Source of the DNA: Sindora glabra
Taxonomy: Eukaryota; Streptophyta; Magnoliopsida; Fabales; Fabaceae
Length of the DNA: 64,000 bases
Direction: 5' to 3'
NCBI GenBank assembly: GCA_020226215.1
Contig: CM035233.1
Span: 76,265,317-76,329,316 of the forward strand
Position 1 is the first letter of the stretch. Each line of letters starts with the position of its first letter. Below, piece by piece: positions 1 through 11,470 of the stretch. The notes beneath the pieces are model-generated. The model worked only from the letters and a program-made list of their open reading frames with translations, ran no database searches and was not told the DNA's origin. Position numbers and translations under genes: made by a program.

Positions 1-1351
1 GTTTAGCTTTGAAAAAGTGTGATGGTAAAAAAGCTTGACATGGGTATTTGCAATATAAATCATGGAGGAATGAGTCTTCAGTTTAATGGATAAATATTTC
101 AATATAAATAAACATAACAATGAATTAACCTTACTCATTGAACTATCCTTTTGTAAACTTAACACATAAACATTCACATCATCGATTCATTTTCAAATAG
201 TCTCAAAAGGCTTAACCATAATCATGTTGTCATAAATATATTGCACAAAAGTAAATAATAACAAATAGATTCTAAATTATTATCATAATGTATAATATTT
301 AATAATAAAATACATATATCCACTTTATGACACTTAGGTTAACCTTATACCTTTCACAACCTTTCCATTCTTATTCCTCTAAAGTTAATCTTATACCTTG
401 GACAAGCATATTACCGAAAACTTATCATTTAATATTCACATTGTCCCTATATATTTCTCAATTCTTAATGATATAATGCTTTTATTTCTCATATCATGGC
501 ATAAGTTATACTCATTACTTTAGTAAAATAACACCATGTTTCAATGCATAACCACATAGCATATTTCATTGCACAAGCAATAATACAAGTTTATTCATAT
601 AATGCATCATATAGTACAATACCTCAAATTTTTATTTCAAGGTCACTAATATATGTATTTATCTGATAAACATCATAAACTATCTTATCTTAGTGTCTAA
701 GAATCATACATTCCATGTTGGACCCTTAAAAATCATGATAAAATAGGATAGGTTGAGTATAGTTTACTATATATTTGACTATAAAAGTCTTGAGAATAAT
801 TCTGAAGTCTATAAACAACTATATAGTTGATTATCAAGATCTAAAAACAAATTTGGAACTTAATAGTTCACTACTAAGCTTTAAGGAGCATATTAAAAGT
901 CCATATTTGATTATATAGTCAACTATCAATCTTCAAAAAGTAGCTTATGGTCATATAGTTGATTATATCTTTCTAGAATGCATTTTTTTAGAGCATAGTC
1001 GACTATCACTTAGGATTTTGCAGGTCCTTTAAATTTTTTTATTATTAATCCATTGTAAATCATGTTTTTAATACATCTAATAGCCAACTAAACATCAAAT
1101 GCTCATAAATGCAATCCAATATTAATTTATTAAAACCATTATCACCATTCAATTAAACTAACAACATCAAGTAATACATTAATTAAGCATTAATAACCAT
1201 ATGTCTATAAAACCTAAATAATGCAATTGAAACTTAAAATTTTGAAATCTAACGTGAAGAGGTGGAACATTTACTCACTTAATATGGATAAGGATGTTAG
1301 GATGTTAGATTTGATGTTCTTTAACTTTAATAGCACAAAATGAAAGGTTTT
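1..1351. other. AT-rich intergenic DNA
   Basis: No gene is visible. The stretch is AT-rich with no long reading frame on either strand. Several loosely similar short motifs (tatagttgactat and variants) recur between about 760 and 1010, which suggests an old repeat, but I could not fix its ends. Confidence 0.6.
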
Positions 1352-2075
1352 GGCCTTATTTGGTAAATAGCTGATAGTTGTAGCAGTTAATTGATTGTAT
1401 TAGCTATTAGTTGATGATTGATTGTATTACCTGATTTAATCAGCTGATTACATTAATTATTTGAATAAAAATATTTGGTCAAATTAGCTATTTATGATTA
1501 ATTGTTTGTATGTAAAATGACGTATAAGGATATAAATATATTTTTATAAGTTATTTAAATATTTTTTATTTTAATATTTTAAATTTATATTTAATAAATT
1601 AAGTTTTCTTATAAATAATATATTATTTTAATTTATTATATATTAAATATTTTTTGAAATTAAATTAATATAATTTTTATAATTATTAAATTTTATAATT
1701 TAAAATAATATAATAAATAAATTATAAAATTACAAAAGGTGTGGCCTTTGAAATCGAATTCATTGAATCCAAAAGGCTTCAAAGGCCACGACCTTCCTTG
1801 ATACAGAAATGAAAAATGCAACCAATAAAGCCATTCGGTTTCATAAAAAAGGACAAATTAGGTAATAAAAAAGTTAATCAGGGATAGTTTGGCTATTTTG
1901 TAATTATTTATGGATCAGTTGAATAAAAAATGCTGGTCTCCCTAATATTTTTATAAATGGCATTTTGGTAGGTAATCAGTTATTGAAGCAGCTGATTGCC
2001 AAATACTAAATTGGCTAATTGAATAAGTCAACCAACCAATTTTAGTCAAACCAGCTAAAAGTTGGCCAAACAGCC
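1352..2075. mobile_element. Non-autonomous DNA transposon (MITE-like)
   Basis: The ends form an imperfect terminal inverted repeat: the left end starts GGCCTTATTTGG and the right end, read on the other strand, starts GGCTGTTTGGCC. Repeated subterminal AGCTGATT and CAATTAGCT words lie inside both ends, as in many hAT- or Harbinger-like MITEs. The middle holds a 12-nt inverted repeat (GTGGCCTTTGAA near 1741, TTCAAAGGCCAC near 1778) and no coding capacity. I found no convincing target duplication, so the superfamily is open. Confidence 0.5.
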
Positions 2076-2426
2076 ATCAACCAATCATCTCTTTTCTTGA
2101 GTTAGGGCTCCAAATTCTCATGAAGATTGAATTAATCTTAATCCTTATTAAACTAAGAGAAGATGAAAAGGTAATTCAATAAGGATGATACTTCTACCTT
2201 GATTAGATGAAGAAGTTAAAGGAGACTAATGTTACTTTACCTTAATTAAATAAATAAGCAATGAGGAAGAAAAGGAAGAGAAAATGAGGACTTGAATAAC
2301 TTAGAAAAATGAGAAAGGGAAAGGAGGTTGATATCATGAAATTAAAAAAAAAAATTGCTTAAGGATTTTTTTGAAGTTCTTTTTAAATCTTCACCATACC
2401 TGCATACTTATTATTCATGACTTATA

Positions 2427-2727
2427 GGTGGCGTTTGGTGCATGAAATCTTACATTTTTGGGAATTAGGAATATGATTCTTGGGAATTTAAATAACGAAA
2501 ATGTAACATTCCTATATTTAGTTCACTATAAATTTTTTTTAAAATATTTTAATATCACATTCTCATTATATGGGAATCTGAAATATCCATTATTAGGTCA
2601 AAAAAATTTTCAGGAATGTAATATTCCTAAGTAATTTTTTTTAAACTTTGAACCAAATATAGGAATGTGATATTCCCTTAAAACATTTTTGAGAATATTA
2701 AAAATATTTTGTGAATCAAACGCCACC
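2427..2727. mobile_element. MITE, Harbinger/Tourist-like
   Basis: A 301-bp element with clear terminal inverted repeats: GGTGGCGTTTGGTGCA at the left and, on the opposite strand, GGTGGCGTTTGATTCAC at the right. The trinucleotide ata flanks both ends (2424-2426 and 2728-2730), fitting the 3-bp duplications of PIF/Harbinger elements, although TTA or TAA is more usual. It has no coding capacity. A relative with similar ends appears to lie at about 31100-31671. Confidence 0.65.
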
Positions 2728-3065
2728 ATAATCTTGTACCACATTACTCTATTGAACTTTTTTCTTCTCTTTTTAATAAAATATCTATACCCATATTTGC
2801 TTGAATGTTAACTTTTATTTTACTCCATAATCATACACAAAATTTCAAGTTTAAGTAAAATATATTAGGTATTTCAATTATTTCTCACAAAATAAATTTT
2901 AAATTACTTTGTTTTAAAAATGATCATTCTTACATCTATACTTATTTTTAAACGCTCTAGCCTACAATGTATCTTGATCAATTATTTGTTTAAAAGTTAC
3001 TTTCATAAAAAAAGCTCCATTCACTTTTTTGAAGATTTTTAATGCCTAAACCCAAGGAGCTTTAG

Positions 3066-3148
<83 letters not shown>

Positions 3149-4019
3149 CTATCTCACAAATGAGGCTTTCGAGGCTTGCATGCATCAGAGGAAGAACTCC
3201 AAAGAAATCTTCGAATAATAGCTTCATTATCCTATCTATGTTCTAAATCAATAAAATTTGTTCATTTATAGGTTCTACTATTAGAACTTTATTTGCCTAT
3301 TTTTTCTTCATTCAACTTTTAATGAAATATATTATAATAAGTGCATTAAGTAAACTTAAACGTAATTGCATGTAAATGTAATTTTTTATATTTATGTAAA
3401 TTAATATTAAAGATTTTTAATAGAGACACACACATATAAAATCATATCTTATTGTTTTAAATCTATAAATTATAAATTATTATTATATTCTTTACAAAAT
3501 TATTAATAATAAAATATACAAAATTTATTATTTACATGTAGAATTTTTTATTTTTTACTTGTGTCATATTTAAGGTAAATGTAAAAGAGCGAACAAGGTT
3601 ATTAAAGCAAGGAAACAAGATTAACATTTTTAATTTCAATGAAAATTCTTGATATCAATTTATATAAATATAAGAAGATTATACTTTACTTGCTTGTAAT
3701 TTTATTCAACTCATATATTATAGAATTTGTTGTTAAAAATTGAATGGTTGAATAGAAAAATATTTAAACGGATAAAATATTAACTAGAATTAAGAGAACG
3801 ATAAATTTTAATATTAAAAAATACATATGAATTGAGTGACAATTGGAAAAATTATATGTAAGAAAAATGTAATTTTTTTGATCTTCTAATCATCCCTCAT
3901 CAATTCAATATCAATAAAGAAAATAGAGATTGCAAGGCCAGTCAGATAAGAGGACTGCTTGTTACTCCAATTTGTTTAATTAGAGCCAAGTGAGAACCTT
4001 TGCATATCAACAAGATATG
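2728..4019. other. AT-rich intergenic DNA
   Basis: Apart from the dinucleotide tract at 3068-3146, this stretch shows no gene, splice-supported exon or clear repeat. The only reading frame (3039-3227, minus) owes its length to the AT tract. Confidence 0.6.
3068..3146. repeat. (AT)n microsatellite
   Basis: An almost uninterrupted AT dinucleotide tract of about 39 units. Such tracts are usually length-polymorphic and can fold into cruciforms. It translates as alternating Ile-Tyr on the minus strand, which is not a real protein. Confidence 0.95.
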
Positions 4020-4290
4020 ATTTTTTTTTTTTTTTGGGTAAATAAACGGAACTAATGAAAAAAGATTAAAATACATTAAAAGAAGGGGTCACAGGAACCC
4101 ATATAATATTAGCAAATATTGTATAAAGCACTTTATAAGAAGGCTGGACAAATTTGTGAAGGCTTAGTGGAAGGTTGATATTATGCCTAGCCACCCGATC
4201 GGTACATTGATTACCTTTCCTAAAGATGTGGCTTTTATTTATTGACCGGTCATACTTCAACCAAAAAAAAAAGTGAAGCAAGATTGAGAT
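4020..4290 (-). mobile_element. 5'-truncated LINE remnant, RNase H end plus poly(A)
   Basis: On the minus strand a 71-codon frame (4066-4281) contains FRKGNQCTDRVARHN followed by LPLSLHKF. This matches the closing part of the RNase H domain of plant L1-type LINEs (typical form: YREGN, CADxLAN, LPLG). Downstream on the same strand lies a run of T on the plus strand at 4021-4036, which is a poly(A) tail in the element's orientation. It is therefore a short, 5'-truncated insertion that ends just beyond the RIN4/NOI gene. I did not identify target duplications. Confidence 0.6.
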
Positions 4291-4450
4291 TTACTTTCAA
4301 GGCAGTAATTAATTAAACGCAAGCAGCAGCCAAGAGACACTTGGAAATGAAGCCCAGCATCTTCTTCTGCAAAACAATCAATCAAATTTTTGTATCAGCA
4401 TGAAGAGCCATTCCAATAATAGCTAGGTTAATGTAAAGAAAAAGATTTGA
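4291..4450 (-). other. Probable 3' UTR of the RIN4/NOI gene
   Basis: The sequence between the NOI stop codon and the LINE remnant has no reading frame and is the natural place for the transcript's 3' UTR. I could not identify a definite polyadenylation signal. Confidence 0.35.
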
Positions 4451-5209
4451 TCAATGTATTGTACGGACCCGCTTGGTAGTGCGGAGCAGCTCGGGAGGGA
4501 TCTTATAGAGATCTTCGTCAATGGGTTTGGGACGATGTGGCGGAGGAAATCGCGGCACGCTGTCGTCTTCATCACGGTACGATTGCTTGCTAATTGTCTT
4601 GCTTGCTACTTTCATTTTCCCATTTTCCTTAACTTGCGGGCCCCTCTTTTCCCTCTCCCTCGTCGTCGTCTGCATCGCACCCAAACAAAACTAGAGAATT
4701 TCCGCATCTCCAAAACAAAACCATGTGACTTTCTGTTTCAACTACCGCACTACCACCAAACATATCCCAAAAATGTAATTTTGTTTCTCTTAAAATTCAC
4801 TCAGATCATTATAGCTTGTAATCTTGGCTAAAGCAATTCCCGATCTTGTAACTCAACACACTTTTGGCAGAAATCAACGCAAAAGCAAAAAATGTCTCAT
4901 GGCAGCTAAATGCATGAATTACCAGCAACTAAAAAACAAACCTTTTTGAGAGCAGAGAGAGCAACATTCTTAAAGTCGCGAGGATCACCTTCACCAGAGG
5001 AGGAGCTATAGCGGACCAGACCAGCTTGTCTGGCACACTCGAAGTATTGTGTGATTGGCAACTCATTGGCAAAATCCCAGTGGCCAAAAGCCGGTATCTG
5101 GCCGCTTCTCTTCCCTTCCTAACACAACCCATCAAACACGGGTCATTATATCGTATCATATAGATAAAAGAAAACAAGTTATAGGGATTGTTAAGAAACT
5201 AACATCCAT
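4451..5209 (-). CDS. RIN4/NOI-domain protein (AvrRpt2-cleavage-site family)
   Basis: Minus strand. Exons: 5204-5209 (ATG GAT), 4942-5118 and 4451-4585; the joined frame is 105 residues. Donors are GTTAGT and GTTTGT, acceptors TTAG and CAAG, all phase 0. Residues 3-45 carry the NOI domain: IPAFGHWD (10-17), then NELPITQYFECARQAGL. Plant RIN4 relatives carry this domain, and the protease effector AvrRpt2 cuts at a VPxFGxW site within it; here the site reads IPAFGHW. The C-terminal half is basic and proline-rich (VPRFPPPHRPKP, then DLYKIPPELL). It lacks the cysteine cluster that palmitoylates RIN4 itself, so membrane attachment by that route is not expected. The 6-nt first exon is an inference: the frame of exon 2 is closed by a stop at the acceptor, and only this ATG restores the family-like start MDEGKRSGQ. 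A likely role is a small immune-signalling adaptor. Confidence 0.8.
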
Positions 5210-5390
5210 TTTTGACTCTGGTATACAATTACAAGTAAGTAAAAACAAATGCTTTGGGATTCCCCAAGCTATTAATCTGTTGGTCAGGAAAGGGATCTGA
5301 AAAGTGGTTCAAAGCTTTTTAGTTGCGTACAAGGATAGCAGCAGAGTAGTACTAAGGAATGAAGATGATTGTGATTGTAGTAGTTGAGAT

Positions 5391-5429
5391 TTAATTGAAA
5401 GCAAAGGAGAAGGAATTAAAGTGATCCAT
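5391..5429 (-). other. Possible upstream ORF in the NOI leader
   Basis: If transcription starts near 5480, the leader would contain ATG GAT CAC and a 12-codon frame ending in TAA before the main ATG. It could reduce translation or be removed by leader splicing. No conserved peptide is recognisable. Confidence 0.25.
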
Positions 5430-5508
5430 GAAGATTTGGGGAATTTAGTCAAAGGAAGGAAGGAAGGAAGGAGACACTGTGACAGTGCAATCTGAAAAAC
5501 CCTTTTCG

Positions 5509-5520
5509 TTAAATATAACA
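5509..5520 (-). promoter_or_regulatory. Candidate TATA box of the NOI gene
   Basis: On the minus strand the sequence reads GTTATATTTAACG, about 300 bp upstream of the ATG. This spacing implies a leader of about 270 nt. The call rests on one motif only. Confidence 0.3.
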
Positions 5521-5529
5521 CCTCCCAAA

Positions 5530-8500
5530 AAAAAACCTCTTTATCACATCCAATTCCTGGTTCCCACTGCCATTTTCTTATTTTATTTTAAATATTTTCA
5601 CCCAAGAACTAACACTGATTTGATTAAGGATAAATTACATTATAATCATGTGTGATTCCTTTTTTTTTTTTTTTTTTTTACTTTAGCCATATATTATTTT
5701 AAAGGTTGAAATTTACTCACTTCTGCATTCAATCATTAACACTTTATCTCAAAATAAAAATTACTTTAATAAAATGAATACAGAGTTACTTCAACAGAGA
5801 GGGAGTTTGTGTTTTTCTTCTTAAATTGAGTTTGAGTTTCAAATTAGAAACAACAATCTCATACATAAATTGCAAAACTATTTTGACAAAGGGTTAGAGT
5901 CTTTTCACATAAGTTGTTTGTGAAATTGTGTTTCAAATTAAGTTTAATTTTTTAAGAAATGGGGACAAAGAAGATATGAGCTTTTGTGCATGTAATTATT
6001 GTTTAAATTTTGGATAAAAAATTAAGTAAATAAAAAAAGATATGAATAAGTAAATTTTAATATTTAAAATCCACAGTTAAGTGTATGTAATTTACTAAGA
6101 CAACTGGTTTGTGTATAAACCTAATGCTCAACTTAAAATACTAGTCGTATGTTGATTCTCTCAGGTTGCCAGAGATTGCTTACCAAATGGCTTGAGGATT
6201 TTATACAAGTAAATACTGCATGCACATCCCTTTAGTCTTCAATCAATTTGGATGTGTTCTATTATTAGCTTTGAAATCTAAAACATAATCAATTCTTTTT
6301 CTACAGATTGTTGGTGCTATTATTTTTCTTAGCCAAACTATGGTTATTTATGAATAATGCTAATCACAGCATGCAATACCTGAATACATAAATTTGTCTT
6401 ATATTATATTAAAATGTACAGCTAATAAGATTAAGTAAATATGACTAACAATATTATTTTTGGTCTTAGAAGAACTGATATATAATCCACACCCTCCTGC
6501 AGAAACTCAAAGTTTAAAGAAATGACAACTCGAAGGAAAATTTTTATATATTCTAATTGTATCATATGTTTTTAATTTTAATTAATAAGTAAAGAATAAT
6601 TATTAATTTTTATAATTTTTATTATCCTAAAAATTAAAAAAAATTAAGTTTCTAAATTTTAATATATATATATATCTTATAAATTAATAAATAAATAATG
6701 AAATTAATAATTATCTTCCGTTAATACAAGGGAAGCATACGAAAATTTCTTCCATGCTGAACTTGTTTAACTGGAACGAAATGGTCAATAATGTACTTGA
6801 ATGAAGAAGACAAGTTTCATGTGATGGACGGCATTCGGTGGGATCAGTCAAAGTCAACACTAATTTCCTATTTCATGAGTATTTTAGAAATTGTCTTGTC
6901 GCTCAGAATGGGAAGACAGTTGTGTGGTCATTAAGCACGAAAACAAGAGGTCAGGCCTGAGGCTTCAGAGCCAAGCAAACAGGTGACTTGTTGTGGAAAT
7001 TTCGATTTTGAATGCCAATACCAACAGCTATGGGTCCTGTGCCATCGTTTATTTTCAAACCAAAAGTCAGCAGTCAACGCAATTCAAAATATTTTTTCCT
7101 TTTCAGGAATTGTCATTTGCAGTTTTAAAAGTCCAAGAGCCACTAAAAATGTAATTTTTTAAATTTTAAGATATTATAAGTTACGTTATTATAATTTCAC
7201 TTAATTTTTAATTAAGTTCTTACGATTTAAAAGTTTTATATTAGATCTTTATGTTTATTTTTCATGTTCAATTGAATATTTTCTGTTGATTTTCTTCTTG
7301 ATTTGTTTAGCAATCAGCACGTGGACGAGCTATTTTTCTTGTGATATAACAATGGTTATACTAGAATTTTCATATCATTCCTATTTGTATTTAAGTAACA
7401 AATAATTCAGAATAAATTAAAATATTTTATGAACCAATAGAGTTATGAATTTTTTTTTTTAGGAATAATACAAGTTATTTGTCTCTCACTTCATAAGCTA
7501 TCAATGAGTCATTGTTTATATAATTCAATTGCTAATAAAATTTAACTAAAAATAATAAGAAGTGTTCAATTAGAAATAAAAAAATAACTATAAAGATTCA
7601 ATTTAAAACATTTAAATTAAAATATAATTAGAAATTGAATAAAACTACATGAAATATAAGTCAATGTTTTTAGACCTAGCCCAAAATTGGCATTTGGACT
7701 TAAAAATAGACTTGTCTAATTCAAAAATTCATTTTGGAAAAAAATATTCGGATTGATCTGATTAAATTCAAGAAAAATTTAGTTGAATCAACCACCTAGT
7801 TGGCCTATGACTTGTTTCACTCAATTTTTTTTATACATTTGACAAAGTCTAATCCAAAAATTTAATATAATTTCTATTATATTTACTTTATATTAATATA
7901 TACATATATATAAAAGGTAGTGTTTATTAAATTTTAAGACTTGTAATTTTATTATCTATTTATTGCAATATAAATTATTATTAGACTTGTACATGATCGC
8001 TCGGCCTGAAAAAATGAAAGATTTAAGTTTTTTTTTTATGGTCCGATAGCTCGTTGGACTTTTTTTATGACCTGGTTATTATTCAGGTTAGGTTAGGTCA
8101 TGAAAAAAAGTAATGGCCTGGCTTGATTAAATTAATTTAATTTTAAAAATATAATTATATATTATAAGAATAGTTATATTTAATTATTTTTAATATAAAA
8201 AATTAATTTGATATAATTAAATACTTTTTATATTTAAATATTTTATTATCTCTTTAAATATATAATTTTTTTATTTTAAAAATTTATTTTTATTTATAAA
8301 AACATATTAGTTTTTGGGCTAGGCTTTTGGGCTATGTAAAAAAAAATAAATGGGTTAGATCAGGCTAAATTTTTTCAAAACTTAACGGGTTAAGCTTGGA
8401 CTTGAGTTCGGGCTTGGGTCACACATTTTATGCAATTTTGTATAAAAAGTTTGGGTTAAAACCTAGCGGCCCGGCCCGTTGTTTACCTATAATTACTATT

Positions 8501-9238
8501 ATATTTATTTTATATTAGAGTATATATCAAAGGTAGTGTTTTACTAATATATATAAAGTTAAATCCACTAAAATACAAATTTTTAATAAATAATAACCTT
8601 ACAATTTAAATACAAGATATTATGTTTTAACTACCTTAGAGGTTTTGATATCAATTTTGCTATAAAGACAAATTTTTTATAAGTTACCTTTTATTTGAAC
8701 AAGAATTATATTGAATGATTATTATAATTATAATAAAATTAATATTTATTTGTGTTTTATCATTTACTTTTTATATGCATATATCTAATATATAATTTAT
8801 TACATATAAAAATAATAAAATATAGCAACCAATTTAATCATTTGATTTGATCGGTTGAATCGGTCCAACAACTTTCATCGCTTGTCTTATTAGATTGATA
8901 ACTGATCCAAATTTTAAAACACTAGTATAATCATAATTTAACCTATGAGTTTCAAAAAAATTCCCCTATTTATTTTTCTTTACGAAATAACATATGAGTA
9001 ACGTTTGGTTTATGGCGTTCCTAAAAATTTTAATGTTCTTTGGAACGTGAGTCCCTAACATCAGATTCATTCTAAAGTTTTGAAAATAGAAATTTGTTAG
9101 AAATCAGATTGTGCTCGGGTAAACTAGGAAACTGACACGGCAAGAAAATTACAAGATTTTGTGTGGATCTGACCTCTTTCACACAAGCATAACCTCAAAT
9201 ATATTGATTTACGTGCGCTGAAGTTGGTAGAATTCATT
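5530..9238. other. Gene-free stretch with degenerate repeats
   Basis: No supported gene. About 7660-8930 is a nest of decayed repeats. One block, about 7985-8490, has GC-rich opposing ends (gctcggcctga near 8000; cggcccggcccg near 8466-8480) and an AT-rich middle, like a non-autonomous DNA element. The flanks at about 7735-7820 and 8825-8925 carry ttgatctgatt- and gatcggttgaatcggtcc-like words, as in another MITE family. The part at 6700-7130 is less AT-rich but shows no reading frame I can support. Confidence 0.45.
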
Positions 9239-9530
9239 CTATTTCTTGCTAGTATTCATGAAACGAGAATTGGTTGGTTCATCATGTGGTGTGTCATATG
9301 CAGCAGTCCGAGATACAACCAGACAAAAAGACCAAATAAATTGGATGGAGAAGAACTCCGGACGAGATTTGGCTAGCAAGATTGCTACAACTTCTTGGAA
9401 TGGCGATTTCATTGCTGGGCTATTGCAGAACAAGAACCATGACCAAGAGCTAAATTCACTTGGTCACCAACTTGAAGTTTTGAAGTTTAAGGTTGATGAA
9501 CATTTACAACCATTTACAACAGCTTGTTGA
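9234..9530 (+). CDS. Unidentified ORF, possible terminal exon
   Basis: A 94-codon frame starts at 9246 (or at the in-frame Met at 9258) and ends in TGA at 9530. It contains VGSSCGVSYAAVRD and a closing segment rich in L, E and K (ELNSLGHQLEVLKFKVDEH) that could form a short helix. The sequence just upstream, TTCTTGCTAG, resembles a splice acceptor, so this may be the last exon of a gene or of a decayed gene whose earlier exons I cannot find. What follows (9531-9900) looks like a 3' UTR: T-rich and without frames. I do not recognise the family. Base composition is closer to coding than its surroundings, which is the main reason to list it. Confidence 0.3.
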   Translation, partial: SFYFLLVFMKRELVGSSCGVSYAAVRDTTRQKDQINWMEKNSGRDLASKIATTSWNGDFIAGLLQNKNHDQELNSLGHQLEVLKFKVDEHLQPFTTAC

Positions 9531-9539
9531 ATTGAATGC

Positions 9540-11420
9540 CAATTTTGCTTCATATTGTTGTCTGGTTTATCATGTTGGTGTCGCTTGCAATCATTTCTAA
9601 GGGTTAAGTTAGATGTGGTTTAGTGATGTGAGGTTCATATAATATGTTGAATTATGTATTTGTAACCATATATGTTAAGTTGGCATTATGTGAGAGCATT
9701 TGCATTTTGCAAGTTTCTTGTACTCTGTTTTTTTCAATATTAGTTGCTCTTTCCATTGGCTATTTTGGAAGCTTGTAGTATAATTAATACTACTATTTAA
9801 GCTCTGTGAGATATATTGAAAAGCCTATTTAGTTGAAAATTATGAAGAGCCAAATATGCTGCCCTGCAACATCTTCATTTTGCACACTTCTTGGTAGCAT
9901 ATTTTAGCAAATTTGAGTTTGAGGGGAGGGTGTTTGGCTTCCGTCTGCTGGACTTGTTTTGTATTCTTTCCTTGGATGTTACTTGAGAGAAATCATCAAT
10001 TAATACACATCTTTCCCCTTTATACACGTAGGGGCGGACACCATACAATGATATGTTCAATAAAAAATGGCTATGTTCCAACTGATATGTTTCTTTATTT
10101 TGGTGTGTCTTTGTATAATAACCAAGAATGGCGTAGTAGCCCTTCCAATAAAGGATTTGTTTCTCTAGGTAGGTAGTGTTTATAATCAGATATGTTGGTT
10201 TTTCCTCTTTTGTTTCCATGCACTTCTTAACTTAAGGCCATTTTAAAAGCTTAAATAGGTAGGATAATGCAATAGATGATCACAGGGAATAGCGTGGGTA
10301 TTGAATTTGATATTAATATGAGGAAGCCAGAGTGTTGAACAAGAAGTGGGAATTATCTAGTTTTCAGTTTCTAGAGAAGTCCTCTTCTTCTCTGTTTCTC
10401 TTTATAATATGATTTTGCTTGGTTTTGTGTGAGTGGAAGAAAATTCATTTGGCAGAAGCGGTACTTTGTAGTTCCTACAGATATGGCAATCCATGACTTG
10501 AGCTCTTATGAAATGGTACGAAACTAAAACCGAGGTTAATCATGTTTTCAGTTATTTGCGGTATGGTTTATTAGCAGCTCATGCAGAGACTCAGAAGGTT
10601 TTTGCTGATTCTTACAACCCCTGTATTGTAGCTGTCCTTGCTAATTAATTGCATTGAAAAAAGATTTGGGTCATTTTTTTCTACCCCGTAGTGTTTCCTC
10701 CTGCCACGATTGTGCCGCCGCACGAAGAATTTTGAAGGGTGCGAAAGAATGGTGAGAATCCTGGACAAATAACAAAGGGAGGTTTTCTGCATATTAAGCA
10801 TAATTAGAGTTTTTTTGCACATAAAATATAATACAGTGGGATTATGTATATTTTAGGGTTTAGAGTTGATCGACCAACACGAGTACTTCCCGCAAGCAAA
10901 TCTCCACTTGCGACATGACATGTGAATAAGAGAAGAGAAAAGAGACAGACAAACCGGGTATATAATTAACTAGATAGTTGGTGATGATATTAATGAAGGA
11001 GGAGGATACTAACAGTCGTGAGTGGATGAAGAATGTTGTGACGACTTTCAGTTTCATGAATGGCATGCCCCCATCAATGAATGCACCAGCTGGACCAGTT
11101 TGATGTGAAACATTTCATGGTATATGTTTCTCCCCTTATCTTTAAAATTAATGCATCCATGGACCCCATGCATACATCTGCCTAAGCAATCAACCCAACG
11201 CTACCAGCCCATCTATGAAGACTATCCAAATATATCACTTGGCTAATTTCCTCTCACTAACTATAATATCACCATTCTGGAAAACGTTCTCGTCCTGCAT
11301 CACTCACACCACAAGGACCACCGGTGACGCGTACTTATTGTGGCCGGTCAAAAATTTACAACATAGAGTACAGTTGTAGAAAGACAGTAGGACCATTTGC
11401 TATGATTTTCTGACAAAACA
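9540..11420. other. Intergenic DNA upstream of the MYB gene
   Basis: The composition is less AT-rich than the repeats on either side. Several overlapping frames exist on both strands (9875-10219 minus, 9913-10176 plus, 10571-10822 minus), but none has a recognisable domain or splice support. The last few hundred bases are presumably the MYB promoter. Confidence 0.45.
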
Positions 11421-11424
11421 GGTG

Positions 11425-11433
11425 TATAAGAAA
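11425..11433 (+). promoter_or_regulatory. Candidate TATA box of the MYB gene
   Basis: The motif TATAAGAAA lies 46 bp upstream of the MYB start codon, implying a very short leader. It is the best TATA-like word in the last 100 bp, but the evidence is positional only. Confidence 0.3.
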
Positions 11434-11470
11434 CGGCAGCCTGCATACTTAAAGATCAGAGAGAGAAGAG

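Noticed and set aside
3039..3227. 62-codon minus-strand frame with a long Ile-Tyr repeat
   Set aside because: It is the translation of the (AT)n microsatellite and has no other support.
4454..4831. 125-codon plus-strand frame
   Set aside because: It lies antisense to the last NOI exon and runs through the intron; no domain is recognisable.
4929..5177. 82-codon frame beginning MGCVRKGRE
   Set aside because: It overlaps the NOI exon in another frame. The NOI frame encodes the conserved IPAFG and ITQYFECARQAG motifs, so this one is a shadow.
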